This document shows, piece by piece, positions 27,389 to 36,309 of a DNA stretch of 64,000 bases. A model generated the notes under the pieces. It saw only the letters and a program-made list of their open reading frames with translations. It made no database searches and had not been told where the DNA came from. Both the position numbers and the translations under genes were made by a program. The DNA comes from Maribellus sp. CM-23 (GTDB taxonomy: Bacteria > Bacteroidota > Bacteroidia > Bacteroidales > Prolixibacteraceae). Position 1 is the first letter of the stretch; each line of letters starts with the position of its first letter. Location of the stretch: assembly GCF_021354595.1 (NCBI RefSeq), contig NZ_JADWYJ010000010.1:1-64000 (forward strand), read 5' to 3'.

Positions 27389-28606
27389 CTATTTTGACCT
27401 TAACTCCGAAATGTACCGAAACACTTTGACGGAGTGCGGGGCTATATTGATGTAACTTGTACTCTCATTTATCTTTAAGTCCTCATGTTCCCACAAATCT
27501 CTCACCTTGTAATCTTCTAATTTATTGGGTTCCGAATTTCGATGATTATTTGTCACTTTTAAAAGTAAATCAAAATCTACCTGAACCTTTTTGTTTTCGT
27601 CGCTTCGATTTAGCAAACACACTACTCGTTCATTATTTGCCAGTTTTTTTATCCATATTTCATAGTCTCCATTATCTCTGTAGCAAAAAGCCTGAATCCC
27701 CAAAACATCCTGATTTACAGCAATGAGTTCTTTATTGGTAAGAATTTCCTTTGTTTCAGCAGTCATATTCTGAATATCATTCCCTGCCATAAGAGGAGCT
27801 GCCAACATGCACCAAAGCGAAAAATGCGATTTATACTCTTCGTTTGTCATGCCACCATTGCCCACCTCCAACATATCCGGATCGTTCCAATGCCCTGGTC
27901 CGGCATGCCGCTCTAATCCTTTCTGCTTGTCAAGTATCTCCAGCACTGAATCCCACCGATCTTTAATATCATGATAGGTACGCCATAAATGACCAATATT
28001 TTCCCCCCATTCCCAAGGTTGCTGAAATCCCCATTCACAAATACTAAAAACAACCGGACGACCTGCAGCAAAGAGAGCATCACTCATTGTTGTGTAAGAA
28101 CTTATTGCATGTTCTGGTGCGGAAGAAGCACATTGAACATTTTCATCGGTTGTGTAACACCAATCGTATTTTAAATAATCTACTCCCCAACTGGCATACG
28201 TACGTGCATCTTGAAATTCATACCCGCGACTTCCCGGCCGCCCCGCACAGGTAAATTCTCCCGCACATGAATAAATTCCAAACTTCAATCCTTTCGAGTG
28301 TATATAATCAGCGAGATACTTAATTCCATTCGGGAAACGTTCCTTATCAATAACAATTTCCCCATTCTCATCGCGACCAACCTGCCAACAGTCATCAATA
28401 ACCACGTACTCATAGCCAACATCCTTCATCCCACTGCTAACCAAAGCATCAGCAATGTCCATAATCAGCTTCTCGTCAACATCGCAGCCAAATTTGTTCC
28501 AACTGTTCCACCCCATCGGAGGTGTTTGCGCCAGCATATCAAACTTCTGCGCCATTCCATTCACAAAAAAGAAAATGGATAATAGCAATAAATAGTGCTT
28601 TTTCAT
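27389..28606 (-). CDS. GH27 alpha-galactosidase
   Basis: A retaining alpha-galactosidase of 405 residues with an N-terminal signal peptide (1-19). Family signatures are clear: TPPMGWNSWNKFGCDVDE at the start of the barrel, VIDDCWQ near 70, nucleophile Asp in YLKYDWCY near 146, and acid/base Asp in HWNDPDMLEVGN near 240. The C-terminal ~100 residues form the usual beta-sandwich. It would release terminal alpha-galactose in the periplasm; alpha-N-acetylgalactosaminidase activity in the same family is possible. It starts 10 bp after GH20 in one operon. Confidence 0.93.
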   Translation of the reverse strand: MKKHYLLLLSIFFFVNGMAQKFDMLAQTPPMGWNSWNKFGCDVDEKLIMDIADALVSSGMKDVGYEYVVIDDCWQVGRDENGEIVIDKERFPNGIKYLADYIHSKGLKFGIYSCAGEFTCAGRPGSRGYEFQDARTYASWGVDYLKYDWCYTTDENVQCASSAPEHAISSYTTMSDALFAAGRPVVFSICEWGFQQPWEWGENIGHLWRTYHDIKDRWDSVLEILDKQKGLERHAGPGHWNDPDMLEVGNGGMTNEEYKSHFSLWCMLAAPLMAGNDIQNMTAETKEILTNKELIAVNQDVLGIQAFCYRDNGDYEIWIKKLANNERVVCLLNRSDENKKVQVDFDLLLKVTNNHRNSEPNKLEDYKVRDLWEHEDLKINESTSYINIAPHSVKVFRYISELRSK

Positions 28607-28616
28607 AAAGCCAGAC

Positions 28617-30791
28617 TTATTTCTTCAAATTTGCCTCCACCCATTCAACCACTTGAGGATGCAACAATTCTTCCACCTGAATTAGCCATGTCAGATCTTC
28701 TCTTTGGCTCGCAAAATGGAAATACCTGTCTGCAACATAGTTTTTAGGGTAGGCGACATGCCGGGTTTCTCCATATACTTCATTCAAATTTGCCCAAGCT
28801 GTTTTGAATTCGGCCAAGGCTTTTCTCACCTCTGAAAATCCAATATTTCTTTTCGCTTCATCATCAACATCACAGCTCTTTAATGCCGTCAAAAGTCTTG
28901 GTGCTGTAATTTGAAAATCATTCAGAGCTGCAAACAATCTCCAATGGTACGTATTCCGGGTAGAAACCTCATATAAATTAACAAGTTGCTTCGATGTGCT
29001 TTTGTAAATCTCAGCTTGTTGTTCTGCTTCTTCAAGCCTCTCTTTATATTTTTCAGTCCATTGACCAGGTTGATTCAAATTGGGTAAGTCAATAACTATA
29101 TCCTCGAAATTCTTTTGTTTTCTCTCATCTTCTCTGCTATCCTCCGGGACCCAATGAGCTATTCCGGGCAACTCCAATAGCGCATTTTCATTCTCCATCC
29201 TATTTCCTTTTTTTACTAAAGAAGTCTCCCAGAAATAAGCAGCATCTCTCAATTGCACATACAATTCAGTGTAAAAAGCATCAGGTCCAAATTCGCGTTG
29301 CATATATGCCCGATGATAGTCAGAAAGATTTCCGCCATTCGTATTCCAGCTATAATGTGCCGATGCGATAAATCCTCTCCAGTATGTTTCCATATGAGGT
29401 GATCGATCGTCCCAACCGGTAGTCAGCACACCATCAATCCCTTTTTTAAATGCTGATTGAATAGAACTTTGAATTGATCTCAAACCTCGATCTGACATTT
29501 TACCAGTTTGTTCCTCTAAAGGAAACAGAGCAGCAGCCCCACTATTGGCACCCGTTGATATCATGGTGTTTAACTTGCGGTCAGTAAGCCACTCCAAAGC
29601 ACGTTCATTTCCTGGTTGCTGACATGTGGTATAATTCCAATGCATAAAAACTCCGTTACCGGGGAAACGTTCAATCACTTGATCCAACTTTTTAATTCCG
29701 GTTTCCCATAGTTCCGGAGAATCTTCTTCCTCCCTAACTGTTTGCCAAACTCCGGCATACTGAAAAGGCATATCACCCCAAAATATAGGAATACGTCCCT
29801 GTTCTGTCAGAAACTCACAAACCCGATTCATCCAGTAGAGATTTAATTCAAACTTACCTTTTTCATCGGCAGTAGGTTTACAACGTTCGCATATACCAAT
29901 ATTTCCGATCTCATCACCACCGATATGGAAATACTTGCTCCCGGGAGTAGCTTCAATCGCTTCACGATACAAATCAAACAACAGCTGATAGCCACCTTCG
30001 TGCAAAGGACAAAATGCCCAACGATTGCTTTCAACCTCGCGCAAGGAGGCATATTTCTGATGTTTCAGGATAAATGTAGCGTGCCCAAGACCCTGTACCA
30101 ACGGAGTAATTTCAATATTTCTTTCACGAGCATATTTTGTTAGTGCAGCCATCTCATCAATGCTTATGGCTTGCGGTGCCCCAACAAGAGGATGACTCTG
30201 ATAACCAAGTTTATCCTCAAACTCCCAGGTGATGGAATTGATTTTGTACCGCGCAAGGCGATCAATACTTTCATAATAATAATTAGTGTAATTTAAATGA
30301 TGCTTTGTATCAAAATGGACAGAACGATAAGCATAATCAGGATAATCAATTATTTTACAAGCAGGTACTGGAGTATTGAAGTCCCGGGCATCTTCAAGCA
30401 ATTGTTCAAGAGTCTGACAACCATAAAAAAGTCCTGCTTTACCACGGGAAACGATCTTCACAATACCATCAGAAATTTCTAACACATATCCCTCCATTGA
30501 TTCCGGCACATCATCCATGTCAGAGATTTGTAGAATCAACTTACCACCAGTATCTTTAGTTTTCAAAGGTAGCGATGAAAGGATGTTACCCAACACAGGT
30601 TTTTGAATATTACCTTCAAGCTGGATTGTCTTCAGTTCTCCAGATTCAATTCCCTTTTCAGAAGACATCTTAACATTTTTAGGTTTGGGTACTACTCGAA
30701 AAGGATCAGGAAGTCTATCTGAAACTTCACCCAATTGAGCAAATAATGATATTGGGATTGACACCAAAAAGAATAACAAAACATTTTTCAT
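28617..30791 (-). CDS. GH20-family beta-N-acetylhexosaminidase-like protein
   Basis: A secreted protein of 724 residues with a signal peptide (1-18). An N-terminal GH20b-like alpha/beta domain (about 30-160, ending GKAGLFYGCQTLEQLL) precedes the catalytic barrel, which begins YRSVHFDTKHHLNYTN. The catalytic Asp-Glu pair is in YFHIGGDEIGN near 300, and the substrate-assisted mechanism of the family would need a 2-acetamido sugar. The C-terminal ~200 residues are helical and unlike standard GH20 enzymes, so substrate choice may be unusual. It is operonic with GH27 and lies 158 bp after the 749-residue lipoprotein gene. Confidence 0.85.
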   Translation of the reverse strand: MKNVLLFFLVSIPISLFAQLGEVSDRLPDPFRVVPKPKNVKMSSEKGIESGELKTIQLEGNIQKPVLGNILSSLPLKTKDTGGKLILQISDMDDVPESMEGYVLEISDGIVKIVSRGKAGLFYGCQTLEQLLEDARDFNTPVPACKIIDYPDYAYRSVHFDTKHHLNYTNYYYESIDRLARYKINSITWEFEDKLGYQSHPLVGAPQAISIDEMAALTKYARERNIEITPLVQGLGHATFILKHQKYASLREVESNRWAFCPLHEGGYQLLFDLYREAIEATPGSKYFHIGGDEIGNIGICERCKPTADEKGKFELNLYWMNRVCEFLTEQGRIPIFWGDMPFQYAGVWQTVREEEDSPELWETGIKKLDQVIERFPGNGVFMHWNYTTCQQPGNERALEWLTDRKLNTMISTGANSGAAALFPLEEQTGKMSDRGLRSIQSSIQSAFKKGIDGVLTTGWDDRSPHMETYWRGFIASAHYSWNTNGGNLSDYHRAYMQREFGPDAFYTELYVQLRDAAYFWETSLVKKGNRMENENALLELPGIAHWVPEDSREDERKQKNFEDIVIDLPNLNQPGQWTEKYKERLEEAEQQAEIYKSTSKQLVNLYEVSTRNTYHWRLFAALNDFQITAPRLLTALKSCDVDDEAKRNIGFSEVRKALAEFKTAWANLNEVYGETRHVAYPKNYVADRYFHFASQREDLTWLIQVEELLHPQVVEWVEANLKK

Positions 30792-30949
30792 ACGATTTAG
30801 AATTTAGAATAGAGTGATTCGATAGCTACACGAATAAATGAGTTATTATAGCTACCAATACTTTATATTGTGAATACTTAATTGCTTGTTAGTTTATGAA
30901 TACTCAGCTTAAAAAGCACTCATATTTACGAGAGAAAATCATGTTTACT

Positions 30950-33199
30950 TTATAGAATTTTTGCACGAGAAAATAAATCAATAACTTCCTGCGATGACAG
31001 ATCAAATTGAAGATACCTACGGTTTCCAACCGGAACAACCGTTTTTTCATTAGTTCCCGAAACACGTATTTCTTCTCCGAGTCTTTCAAATAAACTTACA
31101 TTTTTGCCATTAATGGGTAACTCAAGCTCTGCTTCTCCTGAAGTATGCCAGTAAACAACCCAGGTTTTATCGCTGCGGCTAAAAATGAAAGCACGAATTT
31201 CTTTGCTTCCGTTGGCAACATTGAGAATTTGGTCATAGGGAACAAGCTCAAAATTGCCTGACTCATTAATCAATAAAATATGCTCCTGCGTTTCGCTTTT
31301 TAAACTTTCAACTTGTTCGGGTAAGAGAAACCCGGTTTCCCTGGCTTTCTCCCATCTTCGGATCACCTCTAGATTATCTGGAGTTCGTGGATGATTTCTC
31401 AAGGATTTAAGATCTCCAATCATCGAAATCACTGAATTCCACCCAGCGGCTCTACTTGTAACGTATTCAAGCATATCCGGCTGAATACCAATGGTCTTCT
31501 CTCCCGGCTCCTCATATCCGATCCATCCAAAATTAATTGAAGTAAAATCATTAGAAATAAGTTTTGCCTCAGCAATGGGGTGTTTACGGGTTGCTTCCTT
31601 AATGAATTCAGGACTAAAAATATCAAAAGCATTACCACGGGTAATTATGTGCCAACTAAAATGTGACTTAAGTGCACCTTCCGAAAATATCGGTTTAGTT
31701 TCCAAAGCTTCATGAACGATTAGCTGAGCATTTGATACATTATACCAATAAGGAGGAGGTACGTCTTCTGCTCCGTCGTAATAAATAAACTTAAATCCAG
31801 CTTCTTTGATTATACTTGCTAATCTCTCAGCAACTTCTTTCTGAATATTTGTTTTCTGATTAAACCGTACAAATTTTGGCCATGTATCTACATCCAATAA
31901 GCCAATCAGTCCTCCGGCGTTTAGCCCGGTTGCAGAAGTATTTAGCGCTCCCCGTTGGCAACCTGTAAACTGATAGGGCCATGTTGTTGTAAAGTTTTCA
32001 TAGGTAACTAATTCCTCCCCAATTTTCAAAAAACGTCTCCCTTCCTCAAGTGTACATCCGGCTGGATTTTCTTCTATCGAGATTATGGTGTCATTTGGTT
32101 CAAGCTTATCAGCCAGTGTAAAAACCTGCCTCAAATTCAACCGGGAATCAGGCACCGGGGACACATAAGGATCATTCTTTTGTGCCTTGCTGTAATGAAT
32201 ATGAAAACCTGCAATCATTCCGGCGGCTTCAATCTTACGAGTAATTTCTTTTAAATCCGCCATTCCATTTGGATATTCAGGCTTCCATGGAAAGTGCCCC
32301 ATCGAAGAGGCAAAGTCGATCCAAAAAACAACCATTTGCTTGAACCCACCAAGTTTCGCAAAAGCAATATGCTCATCAATATTCTGTGGAGTAACATTGC
32401 GGAGTTCATAATACGAATTCTTGTATTCCCTGCTTCTACGACTCTCAACACCAAGCGGAAGTCCAAAATCACGCTCAACCTGATCAATCCGGTTCAGAAG
32501 CTTTGATTTTTCAGTAACGATAAGTACCGCGCCAACACCTTCAACTTTCACGTCATCAATACCACCTGCCTGAAATATTTTATATCCTTGTCTTTCTTCG
32601 GCATCGATTTTCACGAACGGATCGGAACCCAACAGATTTACTGCAATATTCTCGTCCCATGATACATTAAGCCATTCACCAAAATGAGCTCTATTTTTAA
32701 CAGGTAGTTGCAAAAGAGTAAATTCATCAATCCTGGTTCGCCTTTTGATCCCAAAATCAGCCATATGATATTCTAGCTTTTTCAGTGTAAAGCCAATATA
32801 ATCATCTGTTATATTGATTTCAATAGTAGCCTCATAATCTGTAAGTTCAAACCCAACAACAAGATTATCACCATCTCGGTATATTGAATCTGCGGCAAAT
32901 GTTTTTGACTTGGCCGGATAAGCAAGCTGAATTTCATTGTCATAAGGACGATCTTGCGCAATAGCAAACGCAGGAGTCTCAGTGTTTAACATCAAACATT
33001 CCTCTCCTGTTGGTTTATAAACCAGACTCTGTGCAGTCCCATCACTCCCCAATACAAGTCGAATCTCAGAATTTTCAATAACAATATCCGTGCTTTTGGA
33101 TTCCTTAATTCTTTCTGCACATCCCGTTAGTTGGAATGCCAATAGGCTGAATAATACAGTGCGAAAAAGCATCAATCTACAATTGATTAAATTATTCAT
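30950..33199 (-). CDS. Unclassified glycoside hydrolase-like lipoprotein
   Basis: A 749-residue lipoprotein (lipobox FQLTGCAE, Cys about 27). The N-terminal ~240 residues look like a beta-sandwich (IVIENSEIRLVLGSDGTAQS) as found before many GH barrels. The middle resembles a TIM barrel: MVVFWIDFASSMGHFPWK near 285, GMIAGFHIHYS near 325, KFIYYDGAED near 465 and FSEGALKSHFSWH near 495. The C-terminus is a small beta domain. Acidic residues in YYDGAED and FSEGA are possible catalytic groups. No known CAZy family could be assigned. It follows the nitrilase gene by 25 bp. Confidence 0.55.
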   Translation of the reverse strand: MNNLINCRLMLFRTVLFSLLAFQLTGCAERIKESKSTDIVIENSEIRLVLGSDGTAQSLVYKPTGEECLMLNTETPAFAIAQDRPYDNEIQLAYPAKSKTFAADSIYRDGDNLVVGFELTDYEATIEINITDDYIGFTLKKLEYHMADFGIKRRTRIDEFTLLQLPVKNRAHFGEWLNVSWDENIAVNLLGSDPFVKIDAEERQGYKIFQAGGIDDVKVEGVGAVLIVTEKSKLLNRIDQVERDFGLPLGVESRRSREYKNSYYELRNVTPQNIDEHIAFAKLGGFKQMVVFWIDFASSMGHFPWKPEYPNGMADLKEITRKIEAAGMIAGFHIHYSKAQKNDPYVSPVPDSRLNLRQVFTLADKLEPNDTIISIEENPAGCTLEEGRRFLKIGEELVTYENFTTTWPYQFTGCQRGALNTSATGLNAGGLIGLLDVDTWPKFVRFNQKTNIQKEVAERLASIIKEAGFKFIYYDGAEDVPPPYWYNVSNAQLIVHEALETKPIFSEGALKSHFSWHIITRGNAFDIFSPEFIKEATRKHPIAEAKLISNDFTSINFGWIGYEEPGEKTIGIQPDMLEYVTSRAAGWNSVISMIGDLKSLRNHPRTPDNLEVIRRWEKARETGFLLPEQVESLKSETQEHILLINESGNFELVPYDQILNVANGSKEIRAFIFSRSDKTWVVYWHTSGEAELELPINGKNVSLFERLGEEIRVSGTNEKTVVPVGNRRYLQFDLSSQEVIDLFSRAKIL

Positions 33200-33224
33200 T
33201 AAGTATCTTTTTTATATGTCCTTT

Positions 33225-34232
33225 TTATTCTTTGCCTCCGGTACCATGCCTAAATTCCCTCGAATCATCTAAGTATTCATCAAGCAGCATAATTTCAAAT
33301 TTTTCGATCATTTCTTTCGAACTGATACGATCCGACTCGCTTGTAACCATAACTGCTCCAATTTTACCCGGGTCATGTATTGTTACATCCTCTCCATATT
33401 TTTCCTTCAGCATTCTCAATTTAGCCCAGTTATTATCAAGGTGTACCATACAATAGTCAAGGTTTACCTCTGCTACTGTGTAATTGAAATAGTTTGTAGA
33501 TGAGGCAACAACTTGTCCAAATGGGTTGCGAATTTCGGATGGAATTTCCCGGAATCCCATAGCCCCAACAAGAAATGCCCGACATGAATAAGCCCAATAC
33601 GACTGAACAATTCCTCCATGATACATAGATGGAAAAACGATTATATCAGGCTTTTGTGCCACATATGATTGAAGCAATTCATCAAAATTCAGATCGAAAC
33701 AGATAGCACAAGCCACACGCCCAAAATCGCATTGAAATACGGGGCTATCACTCCCCGCCTTTATGTCTGCTTTCATCTCCCCAATCGTAGGAAAATTCTT
33801 ATGATATACGCCTGCTGTATTCCCTTCCCTATCTATAAGGAAACATGAGTTTCTCCAACTACCATCCTCTAATTGATGCTTCATCCCAAAAGCTACATAA
33901 CACTTATTTTCTGCTGCAACTGAACGAAAATAATTTAGCACCTGTTCTTTTCGTACCAGATAATATTCAATCACCTGTTCCGGGCCTAATCCTCTTGGGC
34001 GATCACATGCTTCGGGCAAAACAATCAAGTCAGGTTGGTCAGGGAGAACCTGATCTAGTTGCTTACTCCAAAATTGAATTACATCTTCCACTATTTTTTG
34101 TGGACTTTGTTTTACATCCAAATTATGAGGAACTACTCCAATAGTTGCTATTTTTACGTTGTTCTTTGCATTGACCGATACGATCATGAATACCATCAAT
34201 ACAAGACTTAAAATTAAGATTCGACTTTTCAT
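33225..34232 (-). CDS. Exported carbon-nitrogen hydrolase (nitrilase superfamily)
   Basis: An amidase-like protein of 335 residues with a cleavable signal peptide (1-22), unusual for this mainly cytoplasmic family. The Glu-Lys-Cys triad is complete: E74 in VLPEACDRP, K145 in YHKNFP and C178 in ACAICFDLNF. The extended C-terminus carries MVHLDNNWAKLR. It is the first gene of the glycan-degrading operon and is preceded by a TGTCCACAAAA promoter candidate. In the periplasm it could cleave an amide on the glycan, such as an N-acyl or amidated uronate group; that is inference. Confidence 0.85.
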   Translation of the reverse strand: MKSRILILSLVLMVFMIVSVNAKNNVKIATIGVVPHNLDVKQSPQKIVEDVIQFWSKQLDQVLPDQPDLIVLPEACDRPRGLGPEQVIEYYLVRKEQVLNYFRSVAAENKCYVAFGMKHQLEDGSWRNSCFLIDREGNTAGVYHKNFPTIGEMKADIKAGSDSPVFQCDFGRVACAICFDLNFDELLQSYVAQKPDIIVFPSMYHGGIVQSYWAYSCRAFLVGAMGFREIPSEIRNPFGQVVASSTNYFNYTVAEVNLDYCMVHLDNNWAKLRMLKEKYGEDVTIHDPGKIGAVMVTSESDRISSKEMIEKFEIMLLDEYLDDSREFRHGTGGKE

Positions 34233-34345
34233 CGCATTTATATTTTTTAGAGCTTAGAGTTATTCTATAATTCTGCCGTTTCGAGAGATCTTCCAATCTC
34301 CCCTTTTCATTTTTTATTTTTAAAAAGAGTGTTTTCCTATTGTCA

Positions 34346-34374
34346 TAAAGACTTTAGATTCTTTTTTGTGGACA
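34346..34374 (-). promoter_or_regulatory. Candidate ECF-sigma promoter of the nitrilase/GH operon
   Basis: TGTCCACAAAA (minus strand, 34364-34374) and AGTCTTTA (34346-34353) are 10 bp apart and match the fecR site in both boxes. The leader to the ATG at 34232 would be roughly 107 nt and contains a small GAGAT/ATCTC hairpin (34285-34300). Confidence 0.65.
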
Positions 34375-34397
34375 TTCCTCAGTTCTTTTTTTAAAAA

Positions 34398-34889
34398 AGC
34401 GAACCGGCGATTACACACGAAACGGTAAACACCTGTGCTGATTTGGTTGAGGCCATGAAAAGCATGAAAGAAACCGGGCGGGTAACGGATGCAGCCGTTG
34501 TTCAAAGCGAAGCAGCACGCTATGCGGCTGAAGTTACCATTCCGGATATTGAACAACAGATCAGGAAAACGGAAAATATGTATCGAAGTGGCCAAAGCGC
34601 AACAGGCAGCTGCATTGGCAAATTTCAGCAGCACTTTGCTGAATGCAGGAAAAGAAGTGAACAATGCGCTCTCTCTTTACGATGCTTCGGTACAAAAAAG
34701 CGAGCTTCGCCAAAAACAACTGGAAGCACTTGAAAAATCGGTTGATTATACAAAAGAACAGCTCAACTACGGTTCGGCAACTTACACCGAAGTTTTAAAT
34801 GCCCAGCTAAGCAATGTAAACGAGCACATTCAACAGCCAACTGCTGTGGTAAATCTTTACTCATGCATTGGGCGGCGGGTGGAAATAAC
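34398..34889 (+). pseudogene. Decayed 3' copy of the RND outer-membrane factor gene
   Basis: This stretch matches bases 8658-9494 of the intact gene with only scattered substitutions. Bases 34398-34582 follow 8658-8842; the next 326 bp are missing, and from 34583 the match resumes at 9169. The 326-bp loss shifts the frame. A further 21 bp is lost between two AAATGCCCAG repeats, and one base is inserted near 34861. The 5' half of the gene and the adaptor and pump genes are absent. It cannot make a working channel and lies 24 bp from the island's promoter at 34346-34374. Confidence 0.92.
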
Positions 34890-34926
34890 AGATAATTTTT
34901 GCCTAGGCATTCCACCTCTGAAAAAC

Positions 34927-34988
34927 GAAGTCTTCCTGCTATTGGTTTTGCATCAACAAAGATGTTTCACCAAAAACAGGAAGACTTC
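34927..34988 (+). terminator. Terminator after the OMF remnant
   Basis: GAAGTCTTCCTG (34927-34938) and CAGGAAGACTTC (34977-34988) form a perfect 12-bp stem with a long loop containing a smaller TTGGT/ACCAA hairpin, followed by TGTTTTATTTT. It is oriented to stop plus-strand transcription and is probably a relic of the lost operon. Confidence 0.7.
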
Positions 34989-35053
34989 TGTTTTATTTTA
35001 AAGGACTTGACATCGTATCATCCAGCAGCTTATTCATGATATTTCCCCCGCTA

Positions 35054-36157
35054 TCAGTTAAAATTAATCATTCTCTGTGCCAGGTTTCGGATGTAAATAT
35101 CGTCATGATTAGTCAAATCTGTTAACAGCTGGAGAATTGGTTCCCCCTCTTTTAAATGCTCTGGTTTTATGAGTCTCAAAATGTAATTGAACGAGAAAAT
35201 ACCCAACTTACCATCTATAACCATTTCGAGCATACTTTTTATAACTCTGGCATCAGCATTTCCCCAATCAATGAATTTCCAAATAATTTCATTCCTTAAA
35301 TTCAAATCCACAACATCCATTACCCGAACCAGTTGGAGCTGAATGGCTGTATCAACGAACATTTCGGGTTGAAAATAGTTGAGTGCCTGATTTGCCAGAT
35401 CAAAATTCTCTGACTCAATATTGGACATAATGCACCTGTAAAAGTCAGGGTGATATTCAGGATGGGCTCTTACACTCTCAATTGCCCAGGAGATATACTC
35501 CTGGTTATTACTCCGTAGCATCTTTTTTATGAACGTTTCGCTTGTTCGATTTTCCAATATCTTATACACTTCTTTTTGAACCGGTCCATAAACTGTATGC
35601 CATAAAGTATAGCAAGTATAAACAGCATCTTTTACCACAACTTCGCCCAACGTTGGCTGGGTGGCTGCTGTATATCCATCTACCTCATAAAGATCAATAG
35701 AATCGGGCACGATAATAAGCTCCTCTTGCTTTAGTCCTTTCAAAATGGATGTGGTATCTCGTAAAATACTTTCGAGCCTTCGGTAGTCTTTCTCTTCAAA
35801 TCTTGTATGATCCGATTTAGTCAGCGGTTCTTCATTGAGAGTTTCAATACCAAGGTAATTACCTGCTCCGTCCCAAAATAGCCAGAGACGGATCATTTTA
35901 CATTTCCCCGAAATACAAACATCTTTAAAAATGTGTCGTCCGAACCAAATTGGAAGCCCGTTTTCATCTTGTAATTCAAATAGTTCAGGCCCGGATAGCG
36001 AGTCGCGTTTATCTTCAAAGAAATGTTTAATCACGGTTCCTTCCATAGACCAAAAATCTGATTCCGGCATGTCCGGATAACCCTCAGAAAAACCTGTCAT
36101 TAAAAGAATTACCAGTATTGAAAAAACATATAGACTGTATTCCTTTTTGAAAATCAT
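35054..36157 (-). CDS. Exported protein with possible FMN-binding-like and helical-repeat domains
   Basis: A protein of 367 residues whose family is not recognised with certainty. A hydrophobic signal segment (about 7-25) is followed by a domain with FKDVCISGKCKMIRLWLFWD (about 75-100) and VDGYTAATQPTL (about 165-176). The latter resembles the S/T-GAT flavin-attachment neighbourhood of FMN-bind proteins, but the motif is altered. The C-terminal half is helical and HEAT-like (YISWAIESVRAHPEYHP, then YIRNLAQRMI). It lies downstream of the FAD-oxidoreductase gene of locus 2, with a GGAAACGTTTCC palindrome between them. Function unknown. Confidence 0.6.
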   Translation of the reverse strand: MIFKKEYSLYVFSILVILLMTGFSEGYPDMPESDFWSMEGTVIKHFFEDKRDSLSGPELFELQDENGLPIWFGRHIFKDVCISGKCKMIRLWLFWDGAGNYLGIETLNEEPLTKSDHTRFEEKDYRRLESILRDTTSILKGLKQEELIIVPDSIDLYEVDGYTAATQPTLGEVVVKDAVYTCYTLWHTVYGPVQKEVYKILENRTSETFIKKMLRSNNQEYISWAIESVRAHPEYHPDFYRCIMSNIESENFDLANQALNYFQPEMFVDTAIQLQLVRVMDVVDLNLRNEIIWKFIDWGNADARVIKSMLEMVIDGKLGIFSFNYILRLIKPEHLKEGEPILQLLTDLTNHDDIYIRNLAQRMINFN

Positions 36158-36297
36158 ATTAAAATTAATTCAGGATGACTTGAACACAAACTGCATGTTA
36201 AAGTCAAAATGAGACAAAACTGTCATAATGAAGAAAGGCATTAGTACTTTCTGTAAAACCATCGTACAGGTGGCACTTTCTATGTAAATAGCAATTC

Positions 36298-36309
36298 GGA
36301 AACGTTTCC
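36298..36309. promoter_or_regulatory. LacI-type palindromic operator candidate
   Basis: GGAAACGTTTCC is a perfect 12-bp palindrome with a central CG, the form of many LacI/PurR-family operators. It touches the stop codon of the FAD-oxidoreductase gene and lies about 140 bp before the next gene's ATG. No LacI gene is in the window. Confidence 0.35.

Noticed and set aside
34096..34105. A fourth TTTTGTGGAC (minus GTCCACAAAA)
   Set aside because: It lies inside the nitrilase coding sequence (codons for SPQK), lacks the 11th base, and has no TCTTT at the fixed distance.
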